Part shown: one piece after another, positions 25,810 to 33,955 of the stretch | How positions within the stretch are numbered: position 1 is the first letter of the stretch | Layout: each line of letters begins with the position of its first letter | DNA from: Paucilactobacillus wasatchensis | GTDB lineage: Bacteria; Bacillota; Bacilli; Lactobacillales; Lactobacillaceae | Reading direction: 5' to 3' | NCBI RefSeq assembly: GCF_000876205.1 | Contig: NZ_AWTT01000019.1 | Span: 1-36,482 of the forward strand | DNA length: 36,482 nt | Program-made: the position numbers and the translations under genes | The notes under the pieces: model-generated | Database searches by the model: none | What the model was told of the DNA's origin: nothing | Seen by the model: only the letters and a program-made list of their open reading frames with translations

Positions 25810-25838
25810 ATTTTGCACTATTTAGCCAGCTTAATCAA
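25810..25838 (-). promoter_or_regulatory. Possible promoter of gmk-rpoZ
   Basis: Minus strand: TTGATT (25838-25833), a 17-base spacer, and CAAAAT (25815-25810). Each hexamer matches consensus at four of six positions. It is about 36 bases upstream of the gmk ATG. Confidence 0.4.
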
Positions 25839-25887
25839 GTTTATTTACGGATCAGATGGATTAAATATTAAGAAATAGTAAAGCAGC

Positions 25888-25916
25888 TTGTTTATCAGAA
25901 CGTTTGTTCGTATACT
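25888..25916 (+). promoter_or_regulatory. Promoter of the SOS-type small gene
   Basis: Plus strand: -35 TTGTTT (25888-25893), exactly 17 bases, -10 TATACT (25911-25916). The spacer contains a LexA-type box, so bound LexA would block RNA polymerase directly. Confidence 0.72.
25897..25910. promoter_or_regulatory. LexA (DinR) SOS box 1
   Basis: AGAACGTTTGTTCG, compared with the Gram-positive consensus CGAACRNRYGTTCG, has the full GAAC-N4-GTTC core and differs at the first base and one inner base. It fills most of the promoter spacer of the gene at 25951. Confidence 0.75.
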
Positions 25917-25923
25917 AAGAACA

Positions 25924-25937
25924 CAAACATATGTTCG
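25924..25937. promoter_or_regulatory. LexA (DinR) SOS box 2
   Basis: CAAACATATGTTCG matches CGAACRNRYGTTCG at all but one specified position (A for G in the left half). It lies at about the predicted transcription start and just before the GGAGG ribosome binding site. Its centre is 27 bp from that of box 1. Confidence 0.7.
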
Positions 25938-25950
25938 GAGGAAAATAAAT

Positions 25951-26280
25951 ATGGAAAATTATCAAAGTCCACTTAAAAAAGTTAGTTCTAATTTACGAGA
26001 TCATTTTGATGAATTTTTTTTAGAAAACGACCGTGATAATAGTATCACTCGTATTCATAAGTTACCCCAAATGCCCGTATTTCAACGAAATTTATTCTTA
26101 CAACGTTCCATTAAAAAACAGGCAACAGTCAACCTACAACTAACCTCCACCAGTAATCACTTTTTTAACGTGCGAGGCCAGTTAAAACAAATTACCACTG
26201 ACCAACTAATTCTAACAACTGAGACTAACGTCACGTACCTGTTTAAACCTGATGATATTCGTTACCTGGCATTAACTTAA
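25951..26280 (+). CDS. Small SOS-type protein, possibly YolD-like
   Basis: This 109-residue protein is not firmly recognised. The N-terminal half is polar and probably helical (LRDHFDEFFLENDRDN). A Pro-containing linker (KLPQMPVFQRN) follows, then a C-terminal half of about 50 residues that reads as short beta strands: ATVNLQLTS, FFNVRGQLKQIT, DQLILTTE and YLFKPDDIRYLAL. This last pattern resembles the YolD-like family, small proteins usually encoded beside UvrX/UmuC-type DNA polymerases and under LexA control. No such polymerase gene is in this window. I chose ATG 25951 because TCGGAGG lies nine bases upstream. An in-frame ATG at 25888 lies inside the -35 and cannot be the start. Two LexA-type boxes flank the -10, and a strong terminator follows. 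That it is a gene is likely; the family is tentative. Confidence 0.8.
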   Translation: MENYQSPLKKVSSNLRDHFDEFFLENDRDNSITRIHKLPQMPVFQRNLFLQRSIKKQATVNLQLTSTSNHFFNVRGQLKQITTDQLILTTETNVTYLFKPDDIRYLALT

Positions 26281-26293
26281 TCAAAACTAATAA

Positions 26294-26345
26294 GGATTGT
26301 GTTCAACTCAACTAGTTCTAGTTGAGTGACCACAATCCCTTTTTA
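26294..26345. terminator. Terminator after the SOS-type gene, possibly shared with opuCD
   Basis: Outer stem GGATTGTG (26294-26301) with CACAATCC (26331-26338) and inner ACTCAACTAG/CTAGTTGAGT, followed on the plus strand by CTTTTTATT. On the minus strand the following sequence is only moderately T-rich (TTATTAGTTTTG), so termination of opuCD is less certain. Confidence 0.85.
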
Positions 26346-26389
26346 TTGATCAATTATTATAGTTTATCAGTCAAATTTGAATGGTAGGA

Positions 26390-27052
26390 CTAACTTTGAC
26401 TGCGCGTTGCTGGATCAAATTTTTTCTGAATGAAACCCAAGACGGCGTCTGAGATAATTGCCATCACTGCAGTTGGCAGTGCACCAGCTAAAATAATTGC
26501 ACCACCATTAGTTGCGTTAGTTCCTCGAATGATGATATCACCCAATCCACCTGAACCAACAAACGAACCAATCGCAGTGATCCCGATTGCTAGTACTAAT
26601 GCATTCCGAATCCCTGCCATAATCACTGACAACGCCAATGGCAACTCAATGAAGCGCAGGCGCTGCCACGACGTCATCCCCATGCCGCGGCCAGCATCCA
26701 ACACATCTTCGTTAACATTGGCCATTCCAGTATAGGTGTTTTTAACAATTGGTAGCAAAGAATAAAGAAAGACCGTCACAATAACCGTATTCACTCCCAA
26801 ACCGAGTCCTAGCATTATGATCGACAACATTGCCAGTGACGGAATCGTTTGAATCACATTAGCAATACCAATAACCCAGTCGCTCAGTTTACGATAACGG
26901 GCAATCACAATTCCTAGTGGAACACCAACAATCGCAGCCATAATGACACCATAAATTGAAATCAAGAAGTGACGATTAAACTGTGCTAACACATACATGC
27001 CGTTATTCATGAAATATTCGACTAATTGCTGCCAGATATTCAAATGAGCCAT
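26390..27052 (-). CDS. opuCD: Compatible-solute ABC transporter permease OpuCD
   Basis: This is one of two membrane subunits of an OpuC-type importer for glycine betaine, carnitine or choline. The 220-residue protein has about five or six hydrophobic segments and the permease EAA-type loop, here GRGMGMTSWQRLRFIELPLALS with GIRNALVLAIG following. Conserved QTIPSLAMLSIIM and GSGGLGDIIIRG segments also mark the OpuC/ProW permease family. Its ATG shares one base with the opuCC stop (TAATG at 27054-27050), so it is translationally coupled. It is the last gene of opuCA-CB-CC-CD and converges on the SOS-type gene. Confidence 0.95.
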   Translation of the reverse strand: MAHLNIWQQLVEYFMNNGMYVLAQFNRHFLISIYGVIMAAIVGVPLGIVIARYRKLSDWVIGIANVIQTIPSLAMLSIIMLGLGLGVNTVIVTVFLYSLLPIVKNTYTGMANVNEDVLDAGRGMGMTSWQRLRFIELPLALSVIMAGIRNALVLAIGITAIGSFVGSGGLGDIIIRGTNATNGGAIILAGALPTAVMAIISDAVLGFIQKKFDPATRSQS

Positions 27053-27984
27053 TAATTGTCACTTCCTTCAAAATAATTATGGGCTTTCAAAAATTTATTC
27101 GCCACTACTTCTGGCTCTTCCAGATCATTGTCAACTTGATAGTTTAATTGCTGCATTGTTTTAAGCGAAATCTTACCGCCTAAACGCTTAAGCACTGTTT
27201 TGAGTTCTGGATGTTGCTTCAATATTTTATTGGTCGCCACCGGACTAGCATAATATGGTGGGAAAAACTGACGATCATCTTTCAACAACTTCAGGTTATA
27301 GCTACCTATCCGGCCATCTGTTGAGTAGCCTAGGACCGCGTCCATTTTACCGGCAGCTAGTGAATCATACACTAATCCAATTTGCATTGGATAAACTTTA
27401 CCAAATGAAAAACCATACATCTTCTTGAAATCTGTATAGCCATCACCTTTTCGGTTAATCCACGCTTGCTCAACACCAACTGTCATTTGTGGTGCGTATT
27501 TTTTTAAATCAGAAACGGTATTCAGATGATCTTTCTTTGCTGTTTGCTTTGTTACCATCCACGCATACGTATCAGCAAAACCATATGTTGGCAAGTAGGT
27601 TAAATGATATTTATCCTGAAATTCACGTTTTACAATTGCACTATCTTTCTTGGTATTATGCGACGTGGTTTTGCCCAAAATATCAGTTAAATCAGTTCCA
27701 TTATAACGTGCAGCTGACAAATCAGCATCGCCTCGTTTTAACGCCGCAAAACTTACATTGGACGAACCTAAGTTATTTATGATTGACACCTTTAACGGAG
27801 TGTAATGTTCAATCATTCCCTTATCAATTGCCGCAATAATCTGCTGTTCTGTTGTATTCAAAGCTGCAATTCTAACCGTATTGTCTGTTGAGGAGTTCAA
27901 ACCCGGGAAACCACAGCCACTCAGCGTGAGCAGCAGTGTGGTTAGTACGGCTAGTAGCAATAATCCTCTTTTTTTATTTTTCAT
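27052..27984 (-). CDS. opuCC: Compatible-solute binding lipoprotein OpuCC
   Basis: This is the extracellular substrate receptor of the importer. The 310-residue protein has a lipoprotein signal peptide: KNKKR, a hydrophobic run, then the lipobox LSGC with Cys at about 24. It is therefore anchored to the outer face of the membrane. The mature part has VRIAALNTTEQQIIAAIDKGMIEHY, LTYLPTYGFADTYAWMVTK, VGVEQAWINRKGDGYTDFKKMYGF and DAVLGYSTDGRIGSYNL. These fit the OpuAC/ProX-like family with an aromatic-rich ligand site. It lies 12 nt after opuCB and overlaps opuCD by one base. The ligand cannot be settled from sequence. Confidence 0.95.
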   Translation of the reverse strand: MKNKKRGLLLLAVLTTLLLTLSGCGFPGLNSSTDNTVRIAALNTTEQQIIAAIDKGMIEHYTPLKVSIINNLGSSNVSFAALKRGDADLSAARYNGTDLTDILGKTTSHNTKKDSAIVKREFQDKYHLTYLPTYGFADTYAWMVTKQTAKKDHLNTVSDLKKYAPQMTVGVEQAWINRKGDGYTDFKKMYGFSFGKVYPMQIGLVYDSLAAGKMDAVLGYSTDGRIGSYNLKLLKDDRQFFPPYYASPVATNKILKQHPELKTVLKRLGGKISLKTMQQLNYQVDNDLEEPEVVANKFLKAHNYFEGSDN

Positions 27985-27996
27985 GGTTGCCTCCTC

Positions 27997-28626
27997 CTAC
28001 GCTTGAGACGTTTTTGGGGTGACCATTAATTCAATTTTACCCAAAATAAAATCGGTAATTAAGGCCAAAATAATCACTGGAATTGAACCGGCCAAAATTA
28101 AATCACTGCGATATAAGTTCAAACCATTAAAAATAAAGTCGCCCAAGCCACCAGCACCAATGTAAGATGCTAAGGCTGCCCAAGCAATCACAAATGTCGC
28201 TGAGAGCCGAATACCAGCCATAATTACTGGCGCGGCCAGTTGCAATTCAACTTGCATGATTGATTGAACATTACTCATTCCCATTCCTTTAGCAGCGTCT
28301 AACACAGCAGGATCAACATTTTCTAGTCCCAGATATGTGTTCCGTAGGATTGGCAATAATGAATAAATAAACAGTGCCACAATGGCGGGGAGGCTACCAA
28401 CACCAAAAATGGGAATCATCATCGCTAACAGGGCCATCGAGGGAACTGTTTGCAACACACTGGCCAAACCGATGACAAATCCTGCGATTTTTTTTAGCCG
28501 TGTAAGTAAGATTGCGATTGGAACCGCAACAATAATTCCTAGCCCAAGCGAAATAAACGAAAGATAGATATGCTGCCAAATTTTAAAAATCAATTGGACA
28601 CCATTTGCTCGTAAGAATTCAATCAT
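27997..28626 (-). CDS. opuCB: Compatible-solute ABC transporter permease OpuCB
   Basis: This is the second membrane subunit of the importer. The 209-residue protein begins [19 protein letters not shown] and has about six hydrophobic segments. The family features are [17 protein letters not shown], an EAA-type loop with [21 protein letters not shown], and [16 protein letters not shown] chose ATG 28626 because GGGGAGGGGG lies just upstream and the protein start matches relatives. The frame remains open 32 codons further, but those overlap the end of opuCA in another frame. The start overlaps the opuCA stop by eight bases (ATGATTGA). Confidence 0.95.
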   Translation of the reverse strand: MIEFLRANGVQLIFKIWQHIYLSFISLGLGIIVAVPIAILLTRLKKIAGFVIGLASVLQTVPSMALLAMMIPIFGVGSLPAIVALFIYSLLPILRNTYLGLENVDPAVLDAAKGMGMSNVQSIMQVELQLAAPVIMAGIRLSATFVIAWAALASYIGAGGLGDFIFNGLNLYRSDLILAGSIPVIILALITDFILGKIELMVTPKTSQA

Positions 28627-29821
28627 CTTGTGTCGCCCCCTCCCCATCATTCTTTTCGCTGGTAACTCGTTTTGCCCCATTATCCTTAGTTTCATCAGTG
28701 CTTTGACCAAATAAAGCATCATACACCATATCTACAAGTGTTGCCCGTGTCACAATCCCAGTTAATTGACCTTCATCATTAACAACCGGAACGTTTTTAT
28801 ATCCTTGTTTTAAAATCCGATCGATCGTATCACGAATAATTGACTCCTGCCGGACATAAAACACCTTGTCGTTCATTATTTGACCAACATTTTGATTTGA
28901 ATAAAAATGGGCATCTAACTCTTGAATCCCGATAATACCAACCAAATGACGATTTTCATCAGTGACTAGGAGTGTATCAACCCTTTTATCATGCATCATT
29001 TTCAAAGCTGTTGGCAACGATTGGTCACGCGTAATATAAATTGGCGATGTCAACATAACTTGGCCAACCGTTGTAACACTGGGACGTGCCTGAATAAGTC
29101 GATCCTCACCGATTAAATGCGCCACAAAGTCATTGGCCGGATGTTTCAAAATATTATCCGGTGTATCAATTTGAACAACCTTACCTTCAGACATAATCAC
29201 AATTCTGGTGGCTAATTTTAATGCCTCATCCATATCATGAGTCACAAAAATAAATGTCTTGTGTAGTCGTTGCTGCAAGTCCTGAACTAAATCCTGGAGT
29301 GATTCTCTGGTGATTGGATCAAGCGCACCAAAGGGTTCGTCCATCAAAATAATGTCTTGATTGGCTGCAAAAGCCCTTACAACTCCAATCCGTTGTTGCT
29401 GCCCACCAGACAGTTCAGCTGGGTACCGGTCTAAAAAGTCTTCAGGTAATTGTGCCAGTTTAATTAGTTCTAATGCTCGTTTTGCTTGCTTTTCTTTTGA
29501 CCATTTTAATAACCGTGGCACTAATGTGATATTGTCTCGAATTGTCATATGAGGCATTAACCCAACATTTTGGATCACATAGCCTAACTGGCGACGCAGT
29601 TTAACCGGATCCATGGTTGCAATATCTTTGCCATTAATTAGGACCTTGCCTGAGGTTTGCGGCAACATTCGGTTGATCATCCGCATAACTGTGGTTTTAC
29701 CTGAACCAGAGGTACCAATAAAACAAATAAATTCACCTGCGTTGATATCCAAGGTAACATCATCCGCCGCAACTTTTCCACCGGGATATTCTTTTCGTAA
29801 GTGTTGTAATGAAAGTAGCAC
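28619..29821 (-). CDS. opuCA: Compatible-solute ABC transporter ATPase OpuCA with CBS domains
   Basis: This ATPase drives the OpuC importer. The 400-residue protein has Walker [10 protein letters not shown] at about 36-44, Q-loop [10 protein letters not shown], signature LSGGQQQR, Walker [15 protein letters not shown] and THDMDEAL. Two CBS domains follow (about 245-365) and then an acidic tail (about 370-400). In related Opu/OpuA systems CBS domains sense ionic strength or c-di-AMP. I chose GTG 29821 because AAAGGGGGG lies six bases upstream and the product starts [12 protein letters not shown]. An in-frame ATG at 29851 lies at the predicted transcription start, so is unlikely. Confidence 0.95.
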   Translation of the reverse strand: MLLSLQHLRKEYPGGKVAADDVTLDINAGEFICFIGTSGSGKTTVMRMINRMLPQTSGKVLINGKDIATMDPVKLRRQLGYVIQNVGLMPHMTIRDNITLVPRLLKWSKEKQAKRALELIKLAQLPEDFLDRYPAELSGGQQQRIGVVRAFAANQDIILMDEPFGALDPITRESLQDLVQDLQQRLHKTFIFVTHDMDEALKLATRIVIMSEGKVVQIDTPDNILKHPANDFVAHLIGEDRLIQARPSVTTVGQVMLTSPIYITRDQSLPTALKMMHDKRVDTLLVTDENRHLVGIIGIQELDAHFYSNQNVGQIMNDKVFYVRQESIIRDTIDRILKQGYKNVPVVNDEGQLTGIVTRATLVDMVYDALFGQSTDETKDNGAKRVTSEKNDGEGATQDD

Positions 29822-29860
29822 AACGGTCCCCCCTTTTCTAAATTCTATCATGTTATCTGT

Positions 29861-29890
29861 ACAATATCTTAAACAGGGTGGTAAATGCAA
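29861..29890 (-). promoter_or_regulatory. Possible promoter of opuCABCD
   Basis: Minus strand: TTGCAT (29890-29885), 18-base spacer, TATTGT (29866-29861). It lies between the recN terminator and opuCA. Transcription would begin near 29853, giving a leader of about 32 bases to the GTG start. Matches to consensus are moderate. Confidence 0.45.
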
Positions 29891-29916
29891 ATTTTGACCC
29901 ACTAATTCGTGTAAAT

Positions 29917-29958
29917 AAATAGGCAAAATAGTACATTTACATGCTATTTTGCCTATTT
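29917..29958. terminator. Hairpin terminator after recN
   Basis: A perfect 15-bp inverted repeat (29917-29931 with 29944-29958, core AAATAGGCAAAATAG) and a 12-base loop begin 4 bases after the recN stop. The following minus-strand sequence is ATTTAC, so the T tract is poor, but the stem itself ends in TATTT. Confidence 0.7.
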
Positions 29959-29962
29959 CGAT

Positions 29963-31645
29963 TTAATTTTGAGCCATCTTTAATAATTCTTGTGCATGCT
30001 CCAACGTTAATTTTGTAATTTCAGCGCCAGCTAACATACGTGCCAGTTCAGTTACTCGTTCATCTTGTGTCAGACGCTCGACTGAAGTAGTAGTACGTTT
30101 ATGTTGAACTTGTTTTTGAATCAATAAGTGATGGGTGGCCACTGCCGCAACTTGGGGCAAATGCGTAATACATAACACTTGCGAATGACCAGCAATTAAC
30201 TTAATTTTTTCTGCAATGGCCTGTGCCACACGCCCACTAACACCTGTATCAACCTCATCAAAGATGATACTGGTGATACCTTGGCTCTTTGCAAAAATAG
30301 TTTTTAGTGCCAACATCACTCGTGATAATTCACCACCAGACGCAATTTTAGCCAGCGGGCCCAATGATTCACCAGTATTGGTTTGAATATAAAATTCAAC
30401 CTGATCAATACCAGTAGTCAAGAAATGTTGCTCTTCATGCTCTGTGAATTTTACCTCAAAAACGGCTTTATCCATGTATAAATCTTTGAGTTGTTGATGA
30501 ATATCGGTTGCTAACTGCTTAGCAGCTGTTTTCCTTTCCTGACTCAATCTAACTCCCGTTTCATCTAATTGATTTGCCAGTTGCTTTAGTTGCCCAGTTA
30601 AATCACTGTTGTCAATTTCTGCTGCTTCCATTTGCTCCAGTTCGGCTTTGATTTTCTGATAATAATTTAAAATTTGTGCAACTGAATCGCCATATTTTCG
30701 TTCTAAATCCGCAATAGTTGCAAGCCTGGTTTCAATTTCATCCAGGCGGGCATCATCAAATTCCAATGAATCTAACTTGGAAGCAACATCCGCTGCGCTA
30801 TCTTGCAATGCATAGTAAGCACTTGAAATAGAGTCGGTAAGTTTAGCATATGACTCATCAAATTGACTGATTTCTTGTAATGCAGCCATTGCCTGTGCAA
30901 TCGAATCTAAAGCTGCGCCATTTTCATCGCCATTTAACACAGTTGATGCTGTCTGCAATGCAGTGTTAATTTGTTGAAAATGATTAAGTCGCTCTCGTTC
31001 ACTTTCAAGTTCCGTATCTTCATGAGCCTGTAAATTTGCCGTCTCAATTTCCTTAACTTGAAATCGTAACATATCTAGCCGCTGGGCCCACTGTTTTTCA
31101 TTAGTCTGTTTTTGCTGTAATGCACGCTTAACTCGTTCATACTCACTATATTGCCGCTGGTATGCAGCAAAACTGACCGCAATCTTTTTTTGTGCATACT
31201 CGTCTAGCAACTTCAAATGTTGCTCTGGCTGCATCAGCAATTGATGTTCATTTTGCCCCTGAATATCAACTAAGTAAGAACCAATTTGGCGAAGCGTTGC
31301 TGCATTAATAAGCATCCCATTAACCCGAATTGTATTGCGCCCACTACGGTGAATTTCACGTTGAATAATAATATTATTATCTTCATGGTCAATCCCTAGT
31401 CGTTCTAATAACGCCAAAAAATTAGGATTCACTGGTAATGAAAATTGACCTTGCAAACTGAGTTTGTCTGCTCCACGTCGAATAAACTCTTGTGAGCCCC
31501 TGCTGCCAGCTAATAAGCTAACGGCATCAATAATAATCGATTTACCAGCACCGGTTTCACCGGTTAACACCGTCATCTGATCACCAAATTCAAGTGATAA
31601 GTGATCAATAATTGCCAAATTATCAATGGTTAACTCCTGCAGCAT
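29963..31645 (-). CDS. recN: DNA repair protein RecN
   Basis: RecN is an SMC-like ATPase acting early in double-strand break repair. The 560-residue protein has Walker A TGETGAGKSIIIDAV at about 28-42, the RNTIRVNGMLI segment, and LVDIQGQNEHQLL. A long coiled-coil middle (about 155-370) follows, then ASGGELSRVMLALK, Walker B IIFDEVDTGVSGRVA, and LCITHLPQVAA. It is complete. It follows argR by 54 nt, the standard argR-recN order. No LexA-type box is evident directly upstream, where a SOS control might be expected from Bacillus. Confidence 0.98.
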   Translation of the reverse strand: MLQELTIDNLAIIDHLSLEFGDQMTVLTGETGAGKSIIIDAVSLLAGSRGSQEFIRRGADKLSLQGQFSLPVNPNFLALLERLGIDHEDNNIIIQREIHRSGRNTIRVNGMLINAATLRQIGSYLVDIQGQNEHQLLMQPEQHLKLLDEYAQKKIAVSFAAYQRQYSEYERVKRALQQKQTNEKQWAQRLDMLRFQVKEIETANLQAHEDTELESERERLNHFQQINTALQTASTVLNGDENGAALDSIAQAMAALQEISQFDESYAKLTDSISSAYYALQDSAADVASKLDSLEFDDARLDEIETRLATIADLERKYGDSVAQILNYYQKIKAELEQMEAAEIDNSDLTGQLKQLANQLDETGVRLSQERKTAAKQLATDIHQQLKDLYMDKAVFEVKFTEHEEQHFLTTGIDQVEFYIQTNTGESLGPLAKIASGGELSRVMLALKTIFAKSQGITSIIFDEVDTGVSGRVAQAIAEKIKLIAGHSQVLCITHLPQVAAVATHHLLIQKQVQHKRTTTSVERLTQDERVTELARMLAGAEITKLTLEHAQELLKMAQN

Positions 31646-31699
31646 ACCTTGACTCCTTCCAGTAATAAATGACTCACCAATCCAACATTTGGCACAAAT

Positions 31700-32155
31700 C
31701 TAATTGGTCAATAAACTATTGATTTTTGCTTTAAAACCCTTTGCGTCAGAAATAGAACGGCAAATTGATAGTACAGTTGAGTCATCCCCAATTGTACAAA
31801 ATATCTCTCCAAAATTCATTTGTGAAATTAAAGTTGCCAGCGCTGGACCGCTCCCTGGCTGAACATGCACGACAACCATCTTTTCAAGCATATCTAACGA
31901 AATAAAAGCGTTATTCAATGTCTTCTTTAATTTTTTTTGTGTATCCAGTTGTTTTTGAACAGGCAAACTATAGTGATAACCACCACCATCGCTCGGAACC
32001 TTGACCAACTGCATCTCTTTGATATCCCGAGAAATCGTTGCTTGCGTAACTTCAATTCCATCCTGAGTTAACAAGGAGACAAAGTCTTCTTGTCGTTCAA
32101 TGTTGTTTTGATTGATTAGTTGCCGTAAATACTGTTGGCGTTCACTTTTCCGCAT
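31700..32155 (-). CDS. argR: Arginine repressor ArgR/AhrC
   Basis: ArgR is a hexameric, arginine-responsive regulator of arginine synthesis and catabolism genes. The 151-residue protein has an N-terminal winged helix with VTQATISRDIKEMQLVKV at about 37-54. Its C-terminal arginine-binding and oligomerisation domain shows GSGPALATLIS and FCTIGDDSTVLSIC. It has its own promoter after tlyA. Linkage to recN is conserved in Firmicutes and does not itself show what it regulates. No arginine genes are present in the window. No clear ARG box is evident in its promoter. Confidence 0.97.
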   Translation of the reverse strand: MRKSERQQYLRQLINQNNIERQEDFVSLLTQDGIEVTQATISRDIKEMQLVKVPSDGGGYHYSLPVQKQLDTQKKLKKTLNNAFISLDMLEKMVVVHVQPGSGPALATLISQMNFGEIFCTIGDDSTVLSICRSISDAKGFKAKINSLLTN

Positions 32156-32179
32156 AAAGCATCCCTCACAAACTGATTA

Positions 32180-32208
32180 ATTATACGTTCATCATACTCG
32201 ATTTGCAT
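32180..32208 (-). promoter_or_regulatory. Predicted promoter of argR(-recN)
   Basis: Minus strand: perfect -10 TATAAT (32185-32180), with ATGCAA (32208-32203) 17 bases upstream as a weak -35. It is 24 bases from the argR ATG and lies in the 90-bp tlyA-argR gap, in which no terminator is visible. Confidence 0.55.
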
Positions 32209-32245
32209 AAATAATGAAAGCCTTGCTGTTTTATTTAGCTAGCGA

Positions 32246-33067
32246 TTAATGATTTAAATTTGTTTGAGCAGCTAGTAAAACCTGACTAATCAGGTCATGT
32301 GCAAATGAATTATTTGGCCTTTCAGTTAATTTTAAATGGAGTAAAAATTCAATATTACCTTGACCACCCTTGATCGGAGAATAATCTAGTCCTAACACTT
32401 CATATGAATGGTTTGCAGCAAATGTTAGTATTTTTTCCAATACTTGTTGGTGAATTTTTGGATCGTGGATAATTCCATGCTTACCAACATTATCCTTGCC
32501 AGCTTCAAATTGCGGTTTAATCAATGCCACTACTTCACCACCTGGTTTTAAGATGGTTGTCAAGTTAGGCAAAATTAACTCTAACGAAATAAATGAGACG
32601 TCAATTGATGCAAACTCAGGTTGTCCTTTTGTAAAGTCCGCCAGTTTGCTGTAGCGAAAATTAGTCTGTTCCATCACTTCTACTCGTGGATCCTCACGTA
32701 ATTGCCATACTAACTGGTTGGTACCAACATCTAGTGCATAACTCATTTTGGCGCCATTTTGTAACATCACGTCAGTAAAGCCACCTGTTGACGACCCAAT
32801 ATCTAACACAACCTTGTCAGCGACGGAAATACTAAATACTTTCAATGCTTTTGCTAACTTTAATCCACCACGACTAACATAGGGCATTTTGTGTCCCTTT
32901 AGGTGCAGAGTCGTGGTCACCGGAATTTTTTCTCCTGGCTTATCAAGACGTTCGCTATTTTGACCCAGTACTTCGCCAGCCATGACAGCTCTTTTTGCCT
33001 GTTCACAGGAATCAAATAGCCCCTGACTGACTAGCAAAATGTCTACTCGTTGTTTTTCCATTTTCAC
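32246..33067 (-). CDS. tlyA: TlyA family rRNA 2'-O-methyltransferase
   Basis: TlyA-type enzymes methylate cytidine 2'-OH in 16S and/or 23S rRNA; the older 'haemolysin' name is misleading. The 273-residue protein has an N-terminal S4 RNA-binding domain (RVDILLVSQGLFDSCEQAKR) and an FtsJ-like methyltransferase domain with VVLDIGSSTGGFTDVML (SAM binding), ALDVGTNQLVW, IDVSFISLELILP and VALIKPQFEAG. I favour GTG 33067 as start because AAAGGAG lies six bases upstream. ATG 33061 would be too far from it. It follows ispA by 12 nt. Confidence 0.95.
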   Translation of the reverse strand: MKMEKQRVDILLVSQGLFDSCEQAKRAVMAGEVLGQNSERLDKPGEKIPVTTTLHLKGHKMPYVSRGGLKLAKALKVFSISVADKVVLDIGSSTGGFTDVMLQNGAKMSYALDVGTNQLVWQLREDPRVEVMEQTNFRYSKLADFTKGQPEFASIDVSFISLELILPNLTTILKPGGEVVALIKPQFEAGKDNVGKHGIIHDPKIHQQVLEKILTFAANHSYEVLGLDYSPIKGGQGNIEFLLHLKLTERPNNSFAHDLISQVLLAAQTNLNH

Positions 33068-33079
33068 CAGGCACTCCTT

Positions 33080-33955
33080 TTATAATTTAAAATATGCAAA
33101 AAAATCATCTAATCCTACAAGAGAATGGCCAGTAATTGCGTTGAGTTGTGCCCGCAATTGACGTGCTTGTGTCAGAGCTTGGTTCAAAGCCTGTTTGGCG
33201 CCTGTTAATCCTAATAGACCTGGGTAAGTATTTTTGTGTTCTTGTTGATCCTTATCCACTGCCTTACCCAGCTGTTGTTCAGTTGCTGTAACATCTAAAA
33301 TATCATCATAAATTTGAAAGGCCAATCCATAGGCCTCACCGAATTGCTGGAGTAATGACAGTATGAGACTATCTTGTTGGCTAATGATCCCAGCTGCCAT
33401 CACAGAATACGAAATTAACGCGCCCGTTTTCAAAAGATGCAACTGCTCCAATTGATCGACTGTTAGTTGCTTTTCTTCGCTAGTAATATCCTCTGCTTGG
33501 CCAGCAACCATCCCAGCCGGTCCTGCACATCTTGATAAATAGAACACAAGCTCACTTTTAATTTCAGCAGGTAATTTATTATCGGTTAGCCATTGAAATG
33601 ACATTGTTAGCAGACCGTCACCAGCCAGAGTTGCTATTCCAGCTCCAAATTTAACGTGATTAGTTGGCACTCCACGCCGTAAATCATCATTATCCATTGC
33701 TGGCAAATCATCATGAATTAACGAATAAGTATGCAACAATTCAACCGCACAAGCTGCCTTTAAAACCGACTCGCTAAATTTAACCTGAAATGCATCTAGT
33801 ACTGCTAACGTCAATGCTGGTCTTAATCGCTTACCACCAGCGTTCAAGGAATACTGCATCGCCTTAGCTAGCACTGGATCACTAATACCAATCTTTACAT
33901 TAGCTGATAAATAATTATTAACAATTTTTTGATAGTCCTCAAGATTTTTACTCAT
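33080..33955 (-). CDS. ispA: Polyprenyl synthetase (farnesyl diphosphate synthase type)
   Basis: IspA condenses isopentenyl diphosphate units to farnesyl diphosphate, which feeds undecaprenyl and quinone synthesis. The 291-residue protein has GGKRLRPALTL, the first Asp-rich motif HDDLPAMDNDDLRRG at about 81-95, KTGALISYSV, the second Asp-rich motif QIYDDILDV, and a DKDQQEHKNTYPGLLG segment. All fit short-chain trans prenyl transferases. The start ATG overlaps the xseB stop by eight bases (ATGAGTAA). Product chain length is inferred from family, not directly shown. Confidence 0.95.
   Translation of the reverse strand: MSKNLEDYQKIVNNYLSANVKIGISDPVLAKAMQYSLNAGGKRLRPALTLAVLDAFQVKFSESVLKAACAVELLHTYSLIHDDLPAMDNDDLRRGVPTNHVKFGAGIATLAGDGLLTMSFQWLTDNKLPAEIKSELVFYLSRCAGPAGMVAGQAEDITSEEKQLTVDQLEQLHLLKTGALISYSVMAAGIISQQDSLILSLLQQFGEAYGLAFQIYDDILDVTATEQQLGKAVDKDQQEHKNTYPGLLGLTGAKQALNQALTQARQLRAQLNAITGHSLVGLDDFFAYFKL

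Noticed and set aside
25888-25950. Upstream in-frame ATG giving a 130-residue version of the SOS-type protein
   Set aside because: It begins within the -35, includes the -10 and both LexA boxes, and has no ribosome binding site, while ATG 25951 has GGAGG nine bases upstream.
28627-28722. Upstream extension of opuCB with start at 28722
   Set aside because: It lies within the opuCA tail in another frame. ATG 28626 has GGGGAGGGGG and matches the family start.
29822-29926. Upstream extension of opuCA (ATG 29926 or 29851)
   Set aside because: It covers the predicted promoter. The GTG at 29821 is correctly spaced from AAAGGGGGG and gives the usual N-terminus.
32156-32245. ARG box controlling argR
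   Set aside because: Only partial half-site resemblance in the argR promoter region, too weak to claim autoregulation.
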